A DNA stretch of 64,000 nt, taken from contig NC_135564.1 of the NCBI RefSeq assembly GCF_964340395.1, positions 15,253,012 to 15,317,011 on the forward strand, given 5' to 3'. The DNA is from Glandiceps talaboti. Lineage: Eukaryota; Hemichordata; Enteropneusta; Spengelidae. Made by a program: the position numbers and the translations under genes. Below the pieces are notes generated by a model. The model saw only the letters and a list, made by a program, of their open reading frames with translations, was not told the origin of the DNA and did no database searches. Shown in pieces: positions 1-10,684 of the stretch; position 1 is the stretch's first letter, and each line of letters starts with the position of its first letter.

Positions 1-886
1 TTAATTGGTGAGCTCAAACATTCAGACAGACCGGTCAGTTTCTCCAACCTGGGGTGGGATAGGAGGTGGTCAGTGGTTTTTTCCATTGGGCCGACAAAAA
101 GTCACTGACCCCCTTGAATATTGAGTTTCATAGCATCTTAACAGTAAACTATAGAGGGGAGAGCTTTGAGACTGGGATATGTCCACCTCTTGTGTGAGTG
201 TGTGGTGGTGGGGGTGGTCTCCCCTAGAAGCCCTGGAGGATTTTTACTCTTAAAGCCAATTTTTAGGCTATACACAGACACTTTCAGACAATAATTTCCA
301 AGCTTTACAAGACAGCTCTAACATGTAAAACCCAACATTTTAAAAATAAAGTTTTTATAGTATCTTGACAGTAAGAGGTAGGGGGTAAGAGCTACTGGTA
401 TATGTTCACCTCTTATGGGGGTCCTAGGGGGTGTCCCCTAGAAGCTTTTGAAGTTTCTTACCAATTTTGGTGAATCTTATTGTTGGTTTAACGTATGAGT
501 GGCCTAAGGGGTTTCCCCTGGCAGAACTGGAGTTTTTTTGTTTCTATTTACTAAGCAAATTTTAGGTTATTCATAGCCTCTGTGGTAATATTTCCAAGCT
601 TTGAAAAGCTAAAGTAAATATAACTTTTTAAATATTAAGTTTTCCATGTTATAAAAGTGGACCTGTAACATTGGTATAGGGGCATTGATATTGCATGTAT
701 AGTAAAGTCACTGGTATGTTAGAGCACTTTAGGAGGTCATACCTAGTGTACAATAGAAACTTGAATTAGTGTCAATGCATGTTGTGTCCGAAATAGAAAG
801 TATATTCATCCCTTCTGACAAATTCATACTGAAGAGACTAGAACAATTTAGATTAAGTTCTTTTTATAAACTATCTAATAGTATGA
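1..886. repeat. Degenerate low-copy tandem repeat, no gene
   Basis: No coding region is visible. From about 118 to 600 a unit of roughly 200 bp recurs imperfectly. Each unit has a stretch like TAGTATCTTGACAGTAA or its variant, then a 'tatgt(c/t)cacctctt' stretch, then a purine-rich G run and 'ccctagaag', and later 'ccaagctttgaaa' or a variant. It resembles an unclassified dispersed or tandem repeat. It could also be intron of the VWA7-like gene, whose 3' part must lie to the left. Confidence 0.5.
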
Positions 887-1150
887 AAATTACATTACAA
901 TCGACGATTAGAAAAGTGGTTTACACCGGATCGTGAACAAGCTGGGGCACAGAGTGGTCGCGGGTGTATGGAACATATAATGACATTGAGACTATTGATA
1001 GACTATGCAAAATCTAAACGAACTAAAATCTTTATCACATTCGTGGATTTTTCTAAGGCCTATGATAAAGTCCCCCGGGCATCACTAATTCAACTTTTAC
1101 GTGTCATGGGATGTGGCAGTCTTATGGTCACGGCTATTGCCACTCTGTAT
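887..1150 (+). pseudogene. Non-LTR retrotransposon RT, upstream fragment (outer element)
   Basis: The frame that includes the ATG at 968 extends upstream to about 887 and encodes a reverse-transcriptase finger/palm segment. It contains WFTPDREQAGAQ, GRGCMEHI and the catalytic-aspartate motif A block TFVDFSKAYDKVPR. It stops being RT-like exactly at 1150, after Thr-Leu-Tyr. The protein resumes in the same phase at 5680, after a 4.5-kb insertion. Upstream of 887 an in-frame stop and loss of similarity suggest 5' truncation or decay. It is a dead fragment of an L1/CR1-grade element, and the clade is not assigned. Confidence is high that it is RT and high that it pairs with 5680-6942. Confidence 0.85.
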
Positions 1151-1320
1151 TATTATTATTATTATTTAAACTTTATTACAGACCCATGGTCCAGAGAAGG
1201 ACAGAAAATATACCACACGACAGCAAAATTTTTACATAACAGACAAATACAAACAGAAAATATTACAAAAGATATTATTTAAAAAAAAAAAAGAAAAAAA
1301 AAAAAAAAAAAAAAAAAAGA

Positions 1321-3241
1321 TCAATGTAAAATCCTCAACCAGTGGGCCTGAAGCCCACAGAACCGTACATCACAAGTAATAACACGAGTAATCAGAACAT
1401 TTTGGCTGTCAAAAAGACGTAGCATAAACCTAAATGCCGCCTTTCTTCTCAAAACAGAGAGAGAATTAACTGAATTGAAGACAAACATGCTAGATGCACT
1501 GGCAGAACTTAGAAGTCCTATCAGTCTCCGGAACGCATTGTTGTGACAGACAATTATATTTTGCATACTACTTACATTGAAATCACACCATAAATGGTTT
1601 CCGTAAATGTTATTGCAAAACGCTGTGAGGAGACGCAGTTTCACCGATATAGTACATGCAGAAAACTTTCTCAATAAAAAGTTGGCTCTACCACAAAGTG
1701 CTCTACGCTGTTTCAAAATATCCCGATTGTCTTTCAGGTCATCAGTAAAAACATGTCCCAAGTAATTAAAACTTGATACGAATTCGAGAAGATTCCCACA
1801 AAGGTTGATTGGGGGAATGACAGACAGTTTTGTGGATGCCTTAAAGTGTACACATTTAGATTTTCTAGCATTATAGATGATATCATGATCATCAGCACAT
1901 TGTTCACAGATATTAATAAGTTTTCTGAGGCCTTTGATAGATGGAGAGATGAGACACATATCGTCCGCATATGACAAGTTATTAATTGCAATTCCACCCA
2001 CTTCACAACCAACCCTGGCACGAGACAGTGACCTGTTAAGTGAATCAACATAAACATTGAAAAGAAATGGGGATAAAATTCCCCCTTGTCGAACTCCATT
2101 AGTTACGTTGAAACACATGGAAAGAGAATTTGACCAACGAGTACAAAACTTTTGTATTACAAACCAATTTGAAAGTAGCCGAACAATATAGGTCGGCACT
2201 GATCTGTCAATCATTTTCTTTAAGAGAGTCCAGTGATTCACTCTATCGAACGCCTTTTCAGCGTCAAGGAAACATACGAAAACTGGGCTGCCATTCGACT
2301 TATAATACCTGATTGTCTCTTTAAGTAGAAATATACACATATCAGTGCCATGAGCTTTCTTAAAACCAAATTGATTGTCAGATGTATACAAGTTATGTTC
2401 GCATCTACAAAGTAAAACATATTCAAGAACCTTTGAAAACATGCTAGTTAGAGCAATGGGTCGGTAGTTGTTCTTGTTCGAGAGATCTGAAGTTTTATCT
2501 TTAACTATGGGAACAAGAATAACATTTGCAATTCTATCTGATACTTCACCGTGGACAAGCATGGCAGAAAAGCAAAGGGAAACATGAACTGCCAGTCTAC
2601 TACTTGCATATTTGAGATGTTCGGCACTCAGGCCATCAGAGCCTGGAGACTTACCAGATGGAAGGTCATTGAAAAACTTACGAATTTCATCAGTATTTAC
2701 ATTTAACTCTTGTGAAAAAACACAATTTTCAAACGCATTCTCTACCTCAGACTTATGCTTCAAATTACTGACAGAATTCAACAGATATTTAAAATGACTG
2801 CCCCACATGTCCGCTATTTGTTGTTCACCAGTTGCATCGTTTATACTCGTTGCTAGGGGAACTCTTTTATTATTGATGTCAGCAACTGCGGCCCAAAATT
2901 GTCTATGATCATTTTGCAGCAGCGCACGAGCCATTCCGTCTGCACGATGTTGCGTTTCATCTTTCCGACATTGTCTCAGAGCATATTTAAATCGAGATTT
3001 ACATTGACGCATATAATCAGCTACTGGTCCAAAACGAGGCTTTGAGTCGGCTTTCCATGCTACATATGCTTGTCTGGCATTCCTATGTGCTTCCTTGACA
3101 AAGTCGTTCCATCCGGGTATTGGATGGAAATGAGTGGCTTTCTTATTACCAAACGAGTTGTTACTAGCCCTTGATAAGGCATCACAAATTGAATCATAAT
3201 ACAAAGTAATTTGGTCTGTATGATTACTATTCTTACACTTA
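1321..3241 (-). CDS. Non-LTR retrotransposon ORF2, reverse transcriptase part
   Basis: About 640 codons are open, downstream of the DNA transposon insertion. The order is a linker with PGWNDFVKEAHRNARQAY, an RT finger block (NNYRPIALTSMFSKVLE), motif A (CFLDAEKAFDRVNH), motif B (TNGVRQGGILSPFLFNVYVD), catalytic motif C SYADDM, and a C-terminal thumb region with FNYLGHVFTDDL. All RT catalytic aspartates are present and no internal stop is seen, so the copy is young. In phase it continues the endonuclease ORF at 4547-5421: removing the 3242-4546 insert plus one TTA joins the two frames. It copies element RNA at a nicked target. Family not assigned with certainty (CR1/RTE-like style). Confidence 0.88.
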
Positions 3242-4546
3242 CACTGCAGATCGAACACTCCCTATTTTGTTTCTTTTACGCGTATAGACCTTCACTGGAC
3301 AATCACGTCTCAGACGCGCACACGGCTCAGTAAATTAAATTTAGCATAGTCAAAGAGTACAGTCATATTTACTACACTGCACACCGGAATACAAATATCA
3401 AACTTAGTGTATCATGTACATGATGTTCAGTACTATAACATATGGTATTATCAAAGCCATAGTTACATAATTTCAATATTTCATAGAGTCGTAAACATTC
3501 ATATGCCTGGCGTACTAAAATACGCGGCCACCGAGTGAAAGACGGAAAACTTAACATTTTTCCTGAATGGGATAGAAATTCGAAAAAAGTAAAACGATAG
3601 AGTTTTAGGGCGACATAGTGAGACATGTCATCTCAAATATTGGTTGAAGTAACAGAAAAATAAAAAAGTTAAACCAAGGGGTTTTATGAGGTGACGAGTA
3701 TCCACGGCGATGCCATGATTTTGCGTGATTTCCCATAGACCACAATGGCGTTTACTGAATTCAACAGGGTGCGAACTTCTCGTCGGTTCAATTTTTTCAA
3801 ATTTCGACTTATGATTTTCAAATTTTGCATCCATTTTCGGAGTATAATAGGCTAAATTCGTATCGTTTTAGAATTTTGAATTAATACTCTATATTATTGT
3901 AATCTGCATTTGAGTATGATTTTATCGTCAAGTATTCTTAGCCGTTGACAAAACTAACGATATTTACGCCAACACGCATCTTTAAAGTAGGCTTGAAATT
4001 ACGAAAATAGGTCAGTAAATGTTATAAAAAGTACGAATTACAAGGGCACTTCATCCTAAAATCAAAACTACCAAATGTTGGCTGATATATGTAAGATATA
4101 AGGTCCTAACACGACAAAATATCAAGGAGTGTAAATAATATGCAAACGAACTTTCCACTGTAACTCAACAGTGGACGTATCGATCGATATTCTTTTCACT
4201 GGAAATTGATACAATGTTACGACATGTTGGCTGGTCGTCTCTAAAAATGACGGCGCCAAAAATCCAAAATGCAGTGCAGATATAAATAAAGGACTACTGC
4301 GAGAAAGTTATCCAGTTTAGGCATCTCCTTGATTCATAAACATTAATACACTGGCACAATAATATACGGCCTGTCGACATACATGTATATCTCATGCGGC
4401 AAGTACGAACAAAATCGTTGTAAACCAGACGGTAATATACCGCCTTATGAATATTCATTAGATGCTTGTCAAATTTGACCCCGTTGTTGACCTTTCAGGC
4501 ACAGTCGGCGCTTCGCGGAATATGAAACAAATGGGTACCGGCAGTG
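3242..4546. mobile_element. Non-autonomous TIR DNA transposon with TTA target duplication
   Basis: The element begins CACTGCAG and ends CCGGCAGTG, flanked by TTA at 3239-3241 and 4547-4549. The reverse complement of the right end aligns with the left end for about 40 bp with gaps (shared CACTGC, TTTGTTTC and CGCG blocks), giving degenerate terminal inverted repeats. Removing 3242-4546 plus one TTA fuses the retrotransposon endonuclease and RT frames exactly, which proves the boundaries. A 3-bp TTA duplication is typical of PIF/Harbinger elements. No transposase is recognisable, and the short ORFs inside (84 and 68 codons) have no visible motif, so it is probably non-autonomous. Confidence 0.82.
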
Positions 4547-5421
4547 TTACATTCTTTACATGATATTGCATCTGTTGGTACAACAATGTTATTAAGGAGA
4601 CGATCTGTTTCTATTGAATAAATGTTAATAAGATTGTGGTCTATTGATGACCAGTTGATCCCAGCACAGGTGGATTTACTATCATTATTTGTGTCTTTGA
4701 ATTTCGTTAGTTGAAAATTGCATTCAAATGTTAGAGGCAGATGGTCTGAGGAGAAACAGTCGTCAATAATAGTCATAGAGTTAATTATTTTGTAAGCTGC
4801 TTCAGTGCTGAGGCAATGGTCCAGCCATGATGTATATCCATGAACATCACTGATAAAGGTGAAAGTTTGTGAACGTGAACCAAAGTAACGAACATCTGCG
4901 ATGATGTAATTATTTTCATCACAGAAGGAGTCTAGCTCTTTACCAAAACGTTTACTTGGATCTGCATTCAGATCACCTGCTACAAATACAAAGGGAGTTT
5001 TTGCATCTCGAATAATGGAGTCAATTTTCCCCAGATATTCACAGAAGTTGTCGAAATGATCACCACAGTCGGTCGGTAGATAAACACAAAGTAGTAGGCA
5101 TTTTCCTAGGTTTGTATCCAGCTCTATACCAATGACTCTCGGGTCATCGTATGTTTTAACCTTAACAGATGGAGACATTGTCTTTCGCCATAAAATAGCA
5201 GTTCCACCGTAAGGCCTACCGGAGATAAGATTCTCTTTACAGTCCATAGCCGAGACTCCAAAAGCTTGGAAATCTTCATGAATTGCAGAGAGTTTAGTCA
5301 ATTCATCGTTATACAACCAGTGTTCTTGAAGTAGACATATATCGTTGGATTGGCATAGCTTTCTTACCTCAGACGCAGATGATTTAATAGAACGACAATT
5401 ATATGTTATTATTCTTACCAT
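4547..5421 (-). CDS. Non-LTR retrotransposon ORF2, APE-type endonuclease part
   Basis: This is the N-terminal portion of ORF2, starting at the ATG at 5421. It is an apurinic/apyrimidinic-type endonuclease domain with the motifs TYNCRSI, LLQEHWL (metal-binding Glu), VAGDLNADPS (Asp/Asn), WLDHCLS and the terminal SDHLPL with its catalytic His. These residues are the expected active-site set for nicking target DNA. The natural frame runs into the DNA transposon at 4546, so the last 17 codons of the apparent ORF (to 4495) are transposon sequence. The start lies seven bases after the ORF1 stop (TAA at 5428-5430), consistent with a bicistronic layout. Confidence 0.87.
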
Positions 5422-5427
5422 TATGAC

Positions 5428-5673
5428 TTAAAGATATGAACGACGACCTTGAAAATATTTACGAATCAACACTCCGCAAGGCCATTTTTCTGGACGAACG
5501 ATTTCCTTATACGCAATACCTCTAGCTGTTACGCGAAATGATGCATAAGAGTTATATTTAGTATTAAGTGCTTCACAGTTGACATCGATATTGAACGTGG
5601 ATTTCATGTAAGTGATGATTTGCTTTGAAGTAGTGTTTGGAGCTAATCTACTTATAAATATATCTACTTATAA
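5428..5673 (-). pseudogene. ORF1 C-terminus of the inserted non-LTR element
   Basis: Immediately upstream of ORF2 the minus strand is open for 81 codons and ends at TAA (5428-5430). It has the look of ORF1-protein C-termini of two-ORF non-LTR elements: RLAPNTTSKQIITYM, YNSYASFRV and RPEKWPCGVLIRKYF. Because this ORF1 exists, the element is a two-ORF type and not a single-ORF RTE. It is truncated at its 5' end by the insertion boundary near 5674. The assignment rests on position and general pattern, not on an alignment. Confidence 0.6.
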
Positions 5674-5679
5674 ATGTAT

Positions 5680-6942
5680 GCAGATACAAGATTCATTTTA
5701 GGTCTAGCAACCATCGTTGCATGTATTGGGGTACGACAAGGCTCGCCTACGAGTTGCTTTCTATTTACATTATATGTAAATGACATAATTCGTGATTTGA
5801 AGGCCAAGTGCGGAAATGATGGGTACCTACAATGGCTTCACTCTCTCCTCCTTATGGATGATACTATACTTCTTTCCACTACTAGAGATATGTGCATCAG
5901 GAAGGCGACTATATTAGCTGAATTCTGCAATCGTTCAGGAATGGTTATAAATCAAGGAAAGACAATGTTTATGGTGATAAATGGATCGGATGCAGATAAG
6001 GTTGCCATGACAATCGGTGACCTGAAAATCCAAAATTGCGACTCGTATGTTTACCTGGGTGCCACTTTCACACAAGACGGAAAAGTTGCTACTGCTGTTG
6101 ATGAACAATGTGAATCTAAGCAATGTCACCTGTGGAAATACATCGCCTTTGTGTTAAAGAACATTGATTTTCCATTGTGGATAAAGAAAAAGGTTCTTGA
6201 GGCCGCGTTGTTGTCAGCGATATTATACAGCTGTGAGACGTGGCTTTATAATGGATACCTCCTGGCAGAAAATATGTACATTACCGCGATCAAAGCTATG
6301 CTAGGTGTGCGTAAATCATCACCGAATTATATATGCTTACTTGAGATAGGACTACCTACATTGAAACAGCGTATTCGGTCAACGCAGAAAAAATTCATCA
6401 GTAAACTTGTACAGGAGCGTGCAACCGTTCCCGGTGACCCTTTTTATCACGTGTGGATGCTATGTAAATCAGCCAAAACTAAATCTTTCCTGTATCTAGA
6501 TAAAGTCTGTAAAGAAAGTGATGGAGACCATATGATAGACATTAAATCACGTGTACAGTTAGAAGCTGGCTCAAAGTTTGTATCATACAGAACAGAGATT
6601 AATCCGGACTTGCTGATTCATAATGTATATACGGACCGTTTATCTACATTATCAGAACATCAACGAATTGACTTTACGCGACTTCGTACCTCTTCGCATA
6701 ATCTTGCCATTGAGACCGGCCGATGGACTCGACCAATTACACCACGTGAAGCACGTAGTTGCAGTTGTGGCGAGGTACAAAGTGAGGCTCATGTAATACT
6801 AAATTGTCCACAATCAGATCATATAAGACAAGCCAACCCAGGTGTCAGCTTTGTTTCATTAAAAGACTTTTTCTGTAAAACAGATATTGTTACCATGGTC
6901 AAAATCTCATCAGACATTCTTAAAATCTACGACCATAGATAA
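5680..6942 (+). pseudogene. Non-LTR retrotransposon RT, downstream fragment (outer element)
   Basis: This is the continuation of the RT begun at 887-1150. Motif B reads VRQGSPTSCFLFTLYVND. Motif C reads LLMDDTILLS, a Met-Asp-Asp form in place of the usual Tyr/Phe-Ala-Asp-Asp. Thumb and C-terminal regions follow (VYLGATFTQDG, LYSCETWL). Near the C-terminus a Cys/His cluster, CSCGEVQSEAHVILNCP, resembles the zinc-knuckle found at the end of several non-LTR polymerases. The downstream two-thirds is uninterrupted for 421 codons, so the copy is not very old. A 3' UTR of about 250 bp follows. Confidence 0.86.
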
Positions 6943-7215
6943 CCTCAAACTGCTTATTATAGCTTGTCCCCATCCATATATGAAAATGTCCATATACACT
7001 GTCGTAAATCCGAAGTGTTAAAATTTTCAGTGTTTTTTTGACTCCAGGTCTGAACTGTTACATGTAATATAATTATGTGCCATCTGCCTTTGGTTGACCC
7101 TCTGTACTTATCGACTTTTACTTTAGTGTGTTAAACTTATGTTATCGGTACCATTGCCTTGGGTTTTGTGTATCTACTGCTAAAAAGTACAGTGAATAAA
7201 ATAACTAACTAACTA
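6943..7215 (+). other. 3' UTR and tail of the outer non-LTR element
   Basis: No ORF is present. The segment ends in AATAAAATAACTAACTAAC, a polyadenylation-like hexamer followed by a short TAAC repeat tail. This tail runs directly into the TATG microsatellite, which marks the likely 3' end of the element. Confidence 0.6.
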
Positions 7216-7239
7216 TGTATGTATGTATGTATGTATGTA

Positions 7240-7294
<55 letters not shown>

Positions 7295-7301
7295 ATGTAT
7301 G
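7216..7301. repeat. TATG / TG microsatellite
   Basis: A (TATG)n run, then (TG)n, then (TATG)n. The same TATG repeat resumes at 9325, on the other side of a CR1-like insertion. Confidence 0.9.
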
Positions 7302-9324
7302 ATTTGATTGATTTGATTTGATTTATTACTCTAGGTCAATGCATCCATAAATGGATTTTCATGCATTGAATATAAAAATACAAAACATACGTTAAAATAC
7401 AAAGACACATAATTTAAAAATATGGGAGAGTAACAAAATTTACAGGGCAGAGTACAAAGATAAAATAAAAGTTATAAAAAGTAAAACACGAGAGATGCTA
7501 GAATTATGAAGTTAAAAACGGTTTAAGACATTAAAAACTAAGTGTTTACTAAGTAGTCGTATTTGCGGAAATAAATGAGCGGTATTTGAAAGAACGACTG
7601 TGTGCCTTTGGAATGTGGTATTTGGTCCGAGTATTGTATTGGTGTATTGTTGAGTTTTTGGTGACAAGATCATATAAATAGAGTGGTACTTTTTTGCTTA
7701 TACATTTACTGACAATATTTTTGAAGTGTTGATCGTGTCTTTCCTGAATAGTTGGCCAATTTAGAGAATTTCTGGCAAGTGTTACATGGTCTGATTTTTT
7801 AAGGCCACATTGAATTCGTACAGCAAAATTTATGATACCTTGAAGACTACTTTTCAAAGTGAGATTACAATTAGAAAAGACTGTGTCACAGTAGTCTAAA
7901 AGGGAGAAGACAGTAGCAGCTATTACATTCTTTCTGACTTTTTCCGGTATACAACGCCTAACACGTGCCAGTCTTGTTAGACGGAAACCACATGCCCTAC
8001 GGAGATAAGACACATGGTTTGACCAACTGAGTTCAGGGTCCAGTTTCAAGCCTAAGCAGGTAGCAGACTTAGTAGCTTTGATAGTAATATCTTGAAAGGA
8101 CAGAGAATTAATGTGATTTGGTATTTTCTTTAGTTGTTGACGTGTACCGAAGAACATATACTGATATTTAGAGATATTTGGTTTCAAAGCATTTGCATGG
8201 AACCATGTAGTTAAACGATTAATTTCGTATTTTAAGTCATTGTGAAGTACATCAATATCGGCAATGGTACTATTTTTCAGAATATTGATGTCATCTGCAA
8301 AACCATAAATTGGAGTGTTTGAGTGAAGCCAAGTAGGAAGGTCATTAATATATAGTGCAAATAATAAAGGTCCACAGACACTGCCTTGAGGTACTCCAGT
8401 TTTGACCTGAATACAATTTGAAGATATGTTGCCAACTTTTACACTTTGAGTTCTACCTGATAGGTAACTTCTGAACCACTGAACTGCAGATGGATGAAAG
8501 TTGTAACGTTGAAGTTTACTGAGAAAGGATAGTGTGATTGACTGAATCAAACGCCTTTGAAAGGTCTAACATAAGAAGAGATGAAATTTTCCTATTGAAC
8601 ATGTTATCAAGTATATCATCACACATACGCTGTAATAATGTAGCTGTCGAATGTTTTGGACGGAAACCAGAAAAAGTTGGATGGAGGATATTATTTGAAT
8701 CTAAGTAACTAATAAGTTGATTGCAGACTAAACGTTCAAGAACTTTTGAGAGAGTGGGGAGTAGAGAAATAGGGCGGTAATTGGAAACATCTTGTTTATC
8801 ACGCTTGCCCTTTTTATAAATTGGAATAATTGTAGCTTTTTTCCAATCAGTTGGTACAATACCCTGAGAAATAGACTTGTTAAATATACATGTCAATGAA
8901 GGAACAATAGCTGGAATTGACAGTTTGATTAACTTACAGTTAATATCATTCGGTGATGAAGACTTATTGGATGGCAATGCCGATAAGGCAGAGGTTACTT
9001 GTTGTTCTGTGACCTTAGAAAGTTGAAAACTAGTCTGTGGCATTTTGATGTGATCTAGTAAAGGTTCAACAGTGTTTATTTCTTCTTGAATGCGTGTACC
9101 TACATTGGTAAAGTACTGGTTGAAGTTATTGGCAAGAGGTAACGGGTCGTCGTGAGCTGGGAGAGTGGTGCAACGAGGATTTAATAGATCATTAATCCTT
9201 TTCCAGACTTTGCTAGCATTGTGTAGGTTTTCAGTAATGACGTCTTCATAGAATTGTGTCTTAGCAGTGGTGATGTCATGTTTGATTATATTGCGGAATT
9301 TGACAAATTCCATCATTACAAATT
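7302..9324 (-). mobile_element. CR1/L2-like non-LTR retrotransposon, 5'-truncated
   Basis: A minus-strand element with coding remnants at 7549-9316, a 3' UTR at 7325-7548, and a 3' tail of repeated TCAAA/TCAAT units (plus strand GATTTGATTGATTTGATT, 7302-7325). Tails of short tandem repeats rather than poly(A) are characteristic of CR1/L2 elements. Both sides abut (TATG)n, so the insertion is inside a microsatellite and its target duplication cannot be seen. The 5' end is truncated within the polymerase, with no endonuclease present. Confidence 0.82.
7549..9316 (-). pseudogene. CR1/L2-like reverse transcriptase with a frameshift
   Basis: Two overlapping minus-strand frames (9316-8516 and 8550-7549) form one RT broken by a single-base shift near 8520-8550, just after motif A (LDLSKAFDSVNHTIL). 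The first frame has the finger block VSNYRPISLLPTLSKVLERL and FSGFRPKHSTATLL. The second has motif B (TGVPQGSVCGPLLFALYIND), catalytic motif C GFADDI, and thumb motifs ending in YNTRTK and FKYRSF near the C-terminus. The catalytic residues persist but the frameshift should inactivate this copy. The GVPQGS..GPLLF..YIND pattern is that of the CR1/jockey group. Confidence 0.88.
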
Positions 9325-9370
9325 CCGTATGTATGTATGTATGTATGTATGTATGTATGTATGTATGTAT
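9325..9370. repeat. TATG microsatellite (right part)
   Basis: A (GTAT)n run that continues the tract at 7216-7301 and is separated from it by the CR1-like element. Confidence 0.9.
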
Positions 9371-9442
9371 GGCCTTTTCCGAATAGCTGTGGTTAGACTA
9401 GACTTACAAACATCCCAAAAGAAATCCTAAACTTTAATTTAC

Positions 9443-10684
9443 CTTTTTTGAATTTTTCATTGTTAAAGTGGGGTTCTGGAGAATTGCCTTCATTGATGTC
9501 TATGTCTCTATTTCCAATTATAATTTCGTTGATGGCTTCCTCAAGACGGATGGCTGAAACTTGTCTTTCTGTGAGATAAAATACCGAGACATCTCTATTT
9601 TAGCGAAAACGTCAACATATTATCTGTTTGGAAAGATTATAGCATCATGTCTATTCATTAAATCAATGCATATGGTCTAAGAATCGACAGTAGTTGCCAC
9701 AAAAGTGCTAAGAAAACTATGCATCGAACTTACACCTGCACTAGCTGCAACTGGGACAAATTTTTATTACCGAAGATATAATCACTAAAATTGTTCACTT
9801 GTAAAAAGACATACAGACATCGTATATGTTATTAGTTGTCAATGTTGTCCGACGGTAATGTTGTGGTAAGTTTAAATCTTGAGTGACAGCTCGTTTTTGG
9901 CTTTGTCTCCATGTTAAAACTGTACTAGTACCGTTCTTCGATCAGACAACCACGGGGGCACCATATTTCATGATCACTGACAATTACCACAAATTAGACT
10001 GTGTATATGTTAATCAATGGTCGACATTATCCACAAGCAGTACAGAAACCCCAAAATCAATATATTTGGTTTGATTTGTCATGTATGCAGCAGTTACAGT
10101 TACACAAATATGCTCACCCATAACTGATTTAGTATTGTTTATGGTGTACGCTATTTCGAATAATGTATTGTACCAAACAAAAATTTTGAAGAAAACCGTT
10201 GCAGTTGCAGCTAAGTACAGTTTTGTTAGATGGTTAGAAATGTGTTGTTTTTATGTTTTTTTTGCACAACTATTATTTCCTCATGACGATATCATAGGCC
10301 TTTTTGCTACAATGACATTGTGCTATAAAATACATCATGGACTGTATCAAGTTATCCGTCCGCCTAATTAGGCCCTAAGAGTTTTTCGTTCTTACCTCCA
10401 TAATAGGCTTCAAATAGACTGGTGGACGTCAACGGATCGAGATTCTGCAAGTCGCCCGGTGATATCGTTGAGTTTCCTGGTCGGGGTTTATCTTCGAGAA
10501 ACCTCGCTACCACCCTCAACAATGCTTTGTGAGTCAAGGTGCTGTGTGTAAAGTCATTCTCTGTAGCATTTCCCTCGGGTACGATGGAGTAAAATGCATT
10601 TAACTGAGCTGTTAGCAAAGACAGACTTACAAAGATTTCTATGAAAGACGAACGAAATAGGTCGGGCGATGCCATGCTCAGCAT
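9443..10684 (-). CDS. VWA7: von Willebrand factor A domain-containing protein 7-like, first two exons
   Basis: Exon 1 is 10684-10396 and exon 2 is 9568-9443, both with GT-AG junctions (donor GAG/gtaaga, acceptor tctcacag, donor AAAG/gtaaat) and matching phase 1. The start is the ATG at 10684, with an in-frame alternative at 10675. The N-terminus has a hydrophobic signal-peptide stretch (FIEIFVSLSLLTAQLNA), so the product is probably secreted or type I membrane. The body matches the VWA7 N-terminal pattern: LTHKALLRVVARFLEDKPRPG, then LTSTSLFEAYYG, then IRLEEAINEII and PEPHFNNEKF. In the family this precedes a zinc-dependent phospholipase C-like region and the VWA domain, which are not in this window. 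The following exons must lie left of 1, with the nested retroelements sitting in intron 2. Assignment is from family pattern only. Confidence 0.62.

Larger units (their letters stand above)
1151..5674 (-). mobile_element. 5'-truncated non-LTR retrotransposon inserted in another retrotransposon
   Basis: This minus-strand insertion splits the outer RT gene. The pentamer TGTAT occurs at 1146-1150 and again at 5675-5679, as a target-site duplication, and deleting 1151-5679 restores the outer reading frame with no loss or gain. The element has the end of ORF1 (5428-5673), an endonuclease-RT ORF2 (4547-5421 plus 1321-3241), a short 3' UTR with a long T tract (minus-strand sense) and a 3' tail of (AAT)n repeats at 1151-1163. 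It is 5'-truncated inside ORF1, typical of target-primed reverse transcription. A duplicated ATCTACTTATAAAT near 5647-5675 at the 5' junction may be filler DNA. It in turn carries a DNA transposon at 3242-4546. Confidence 0.88.

Noticed and set aside
1734-2426. Additional minus-strand ORFs (121 and 62 residues) within the RT gene
   Set aside because: They are alternate frames of the intact RT ORF at 1321-3241.
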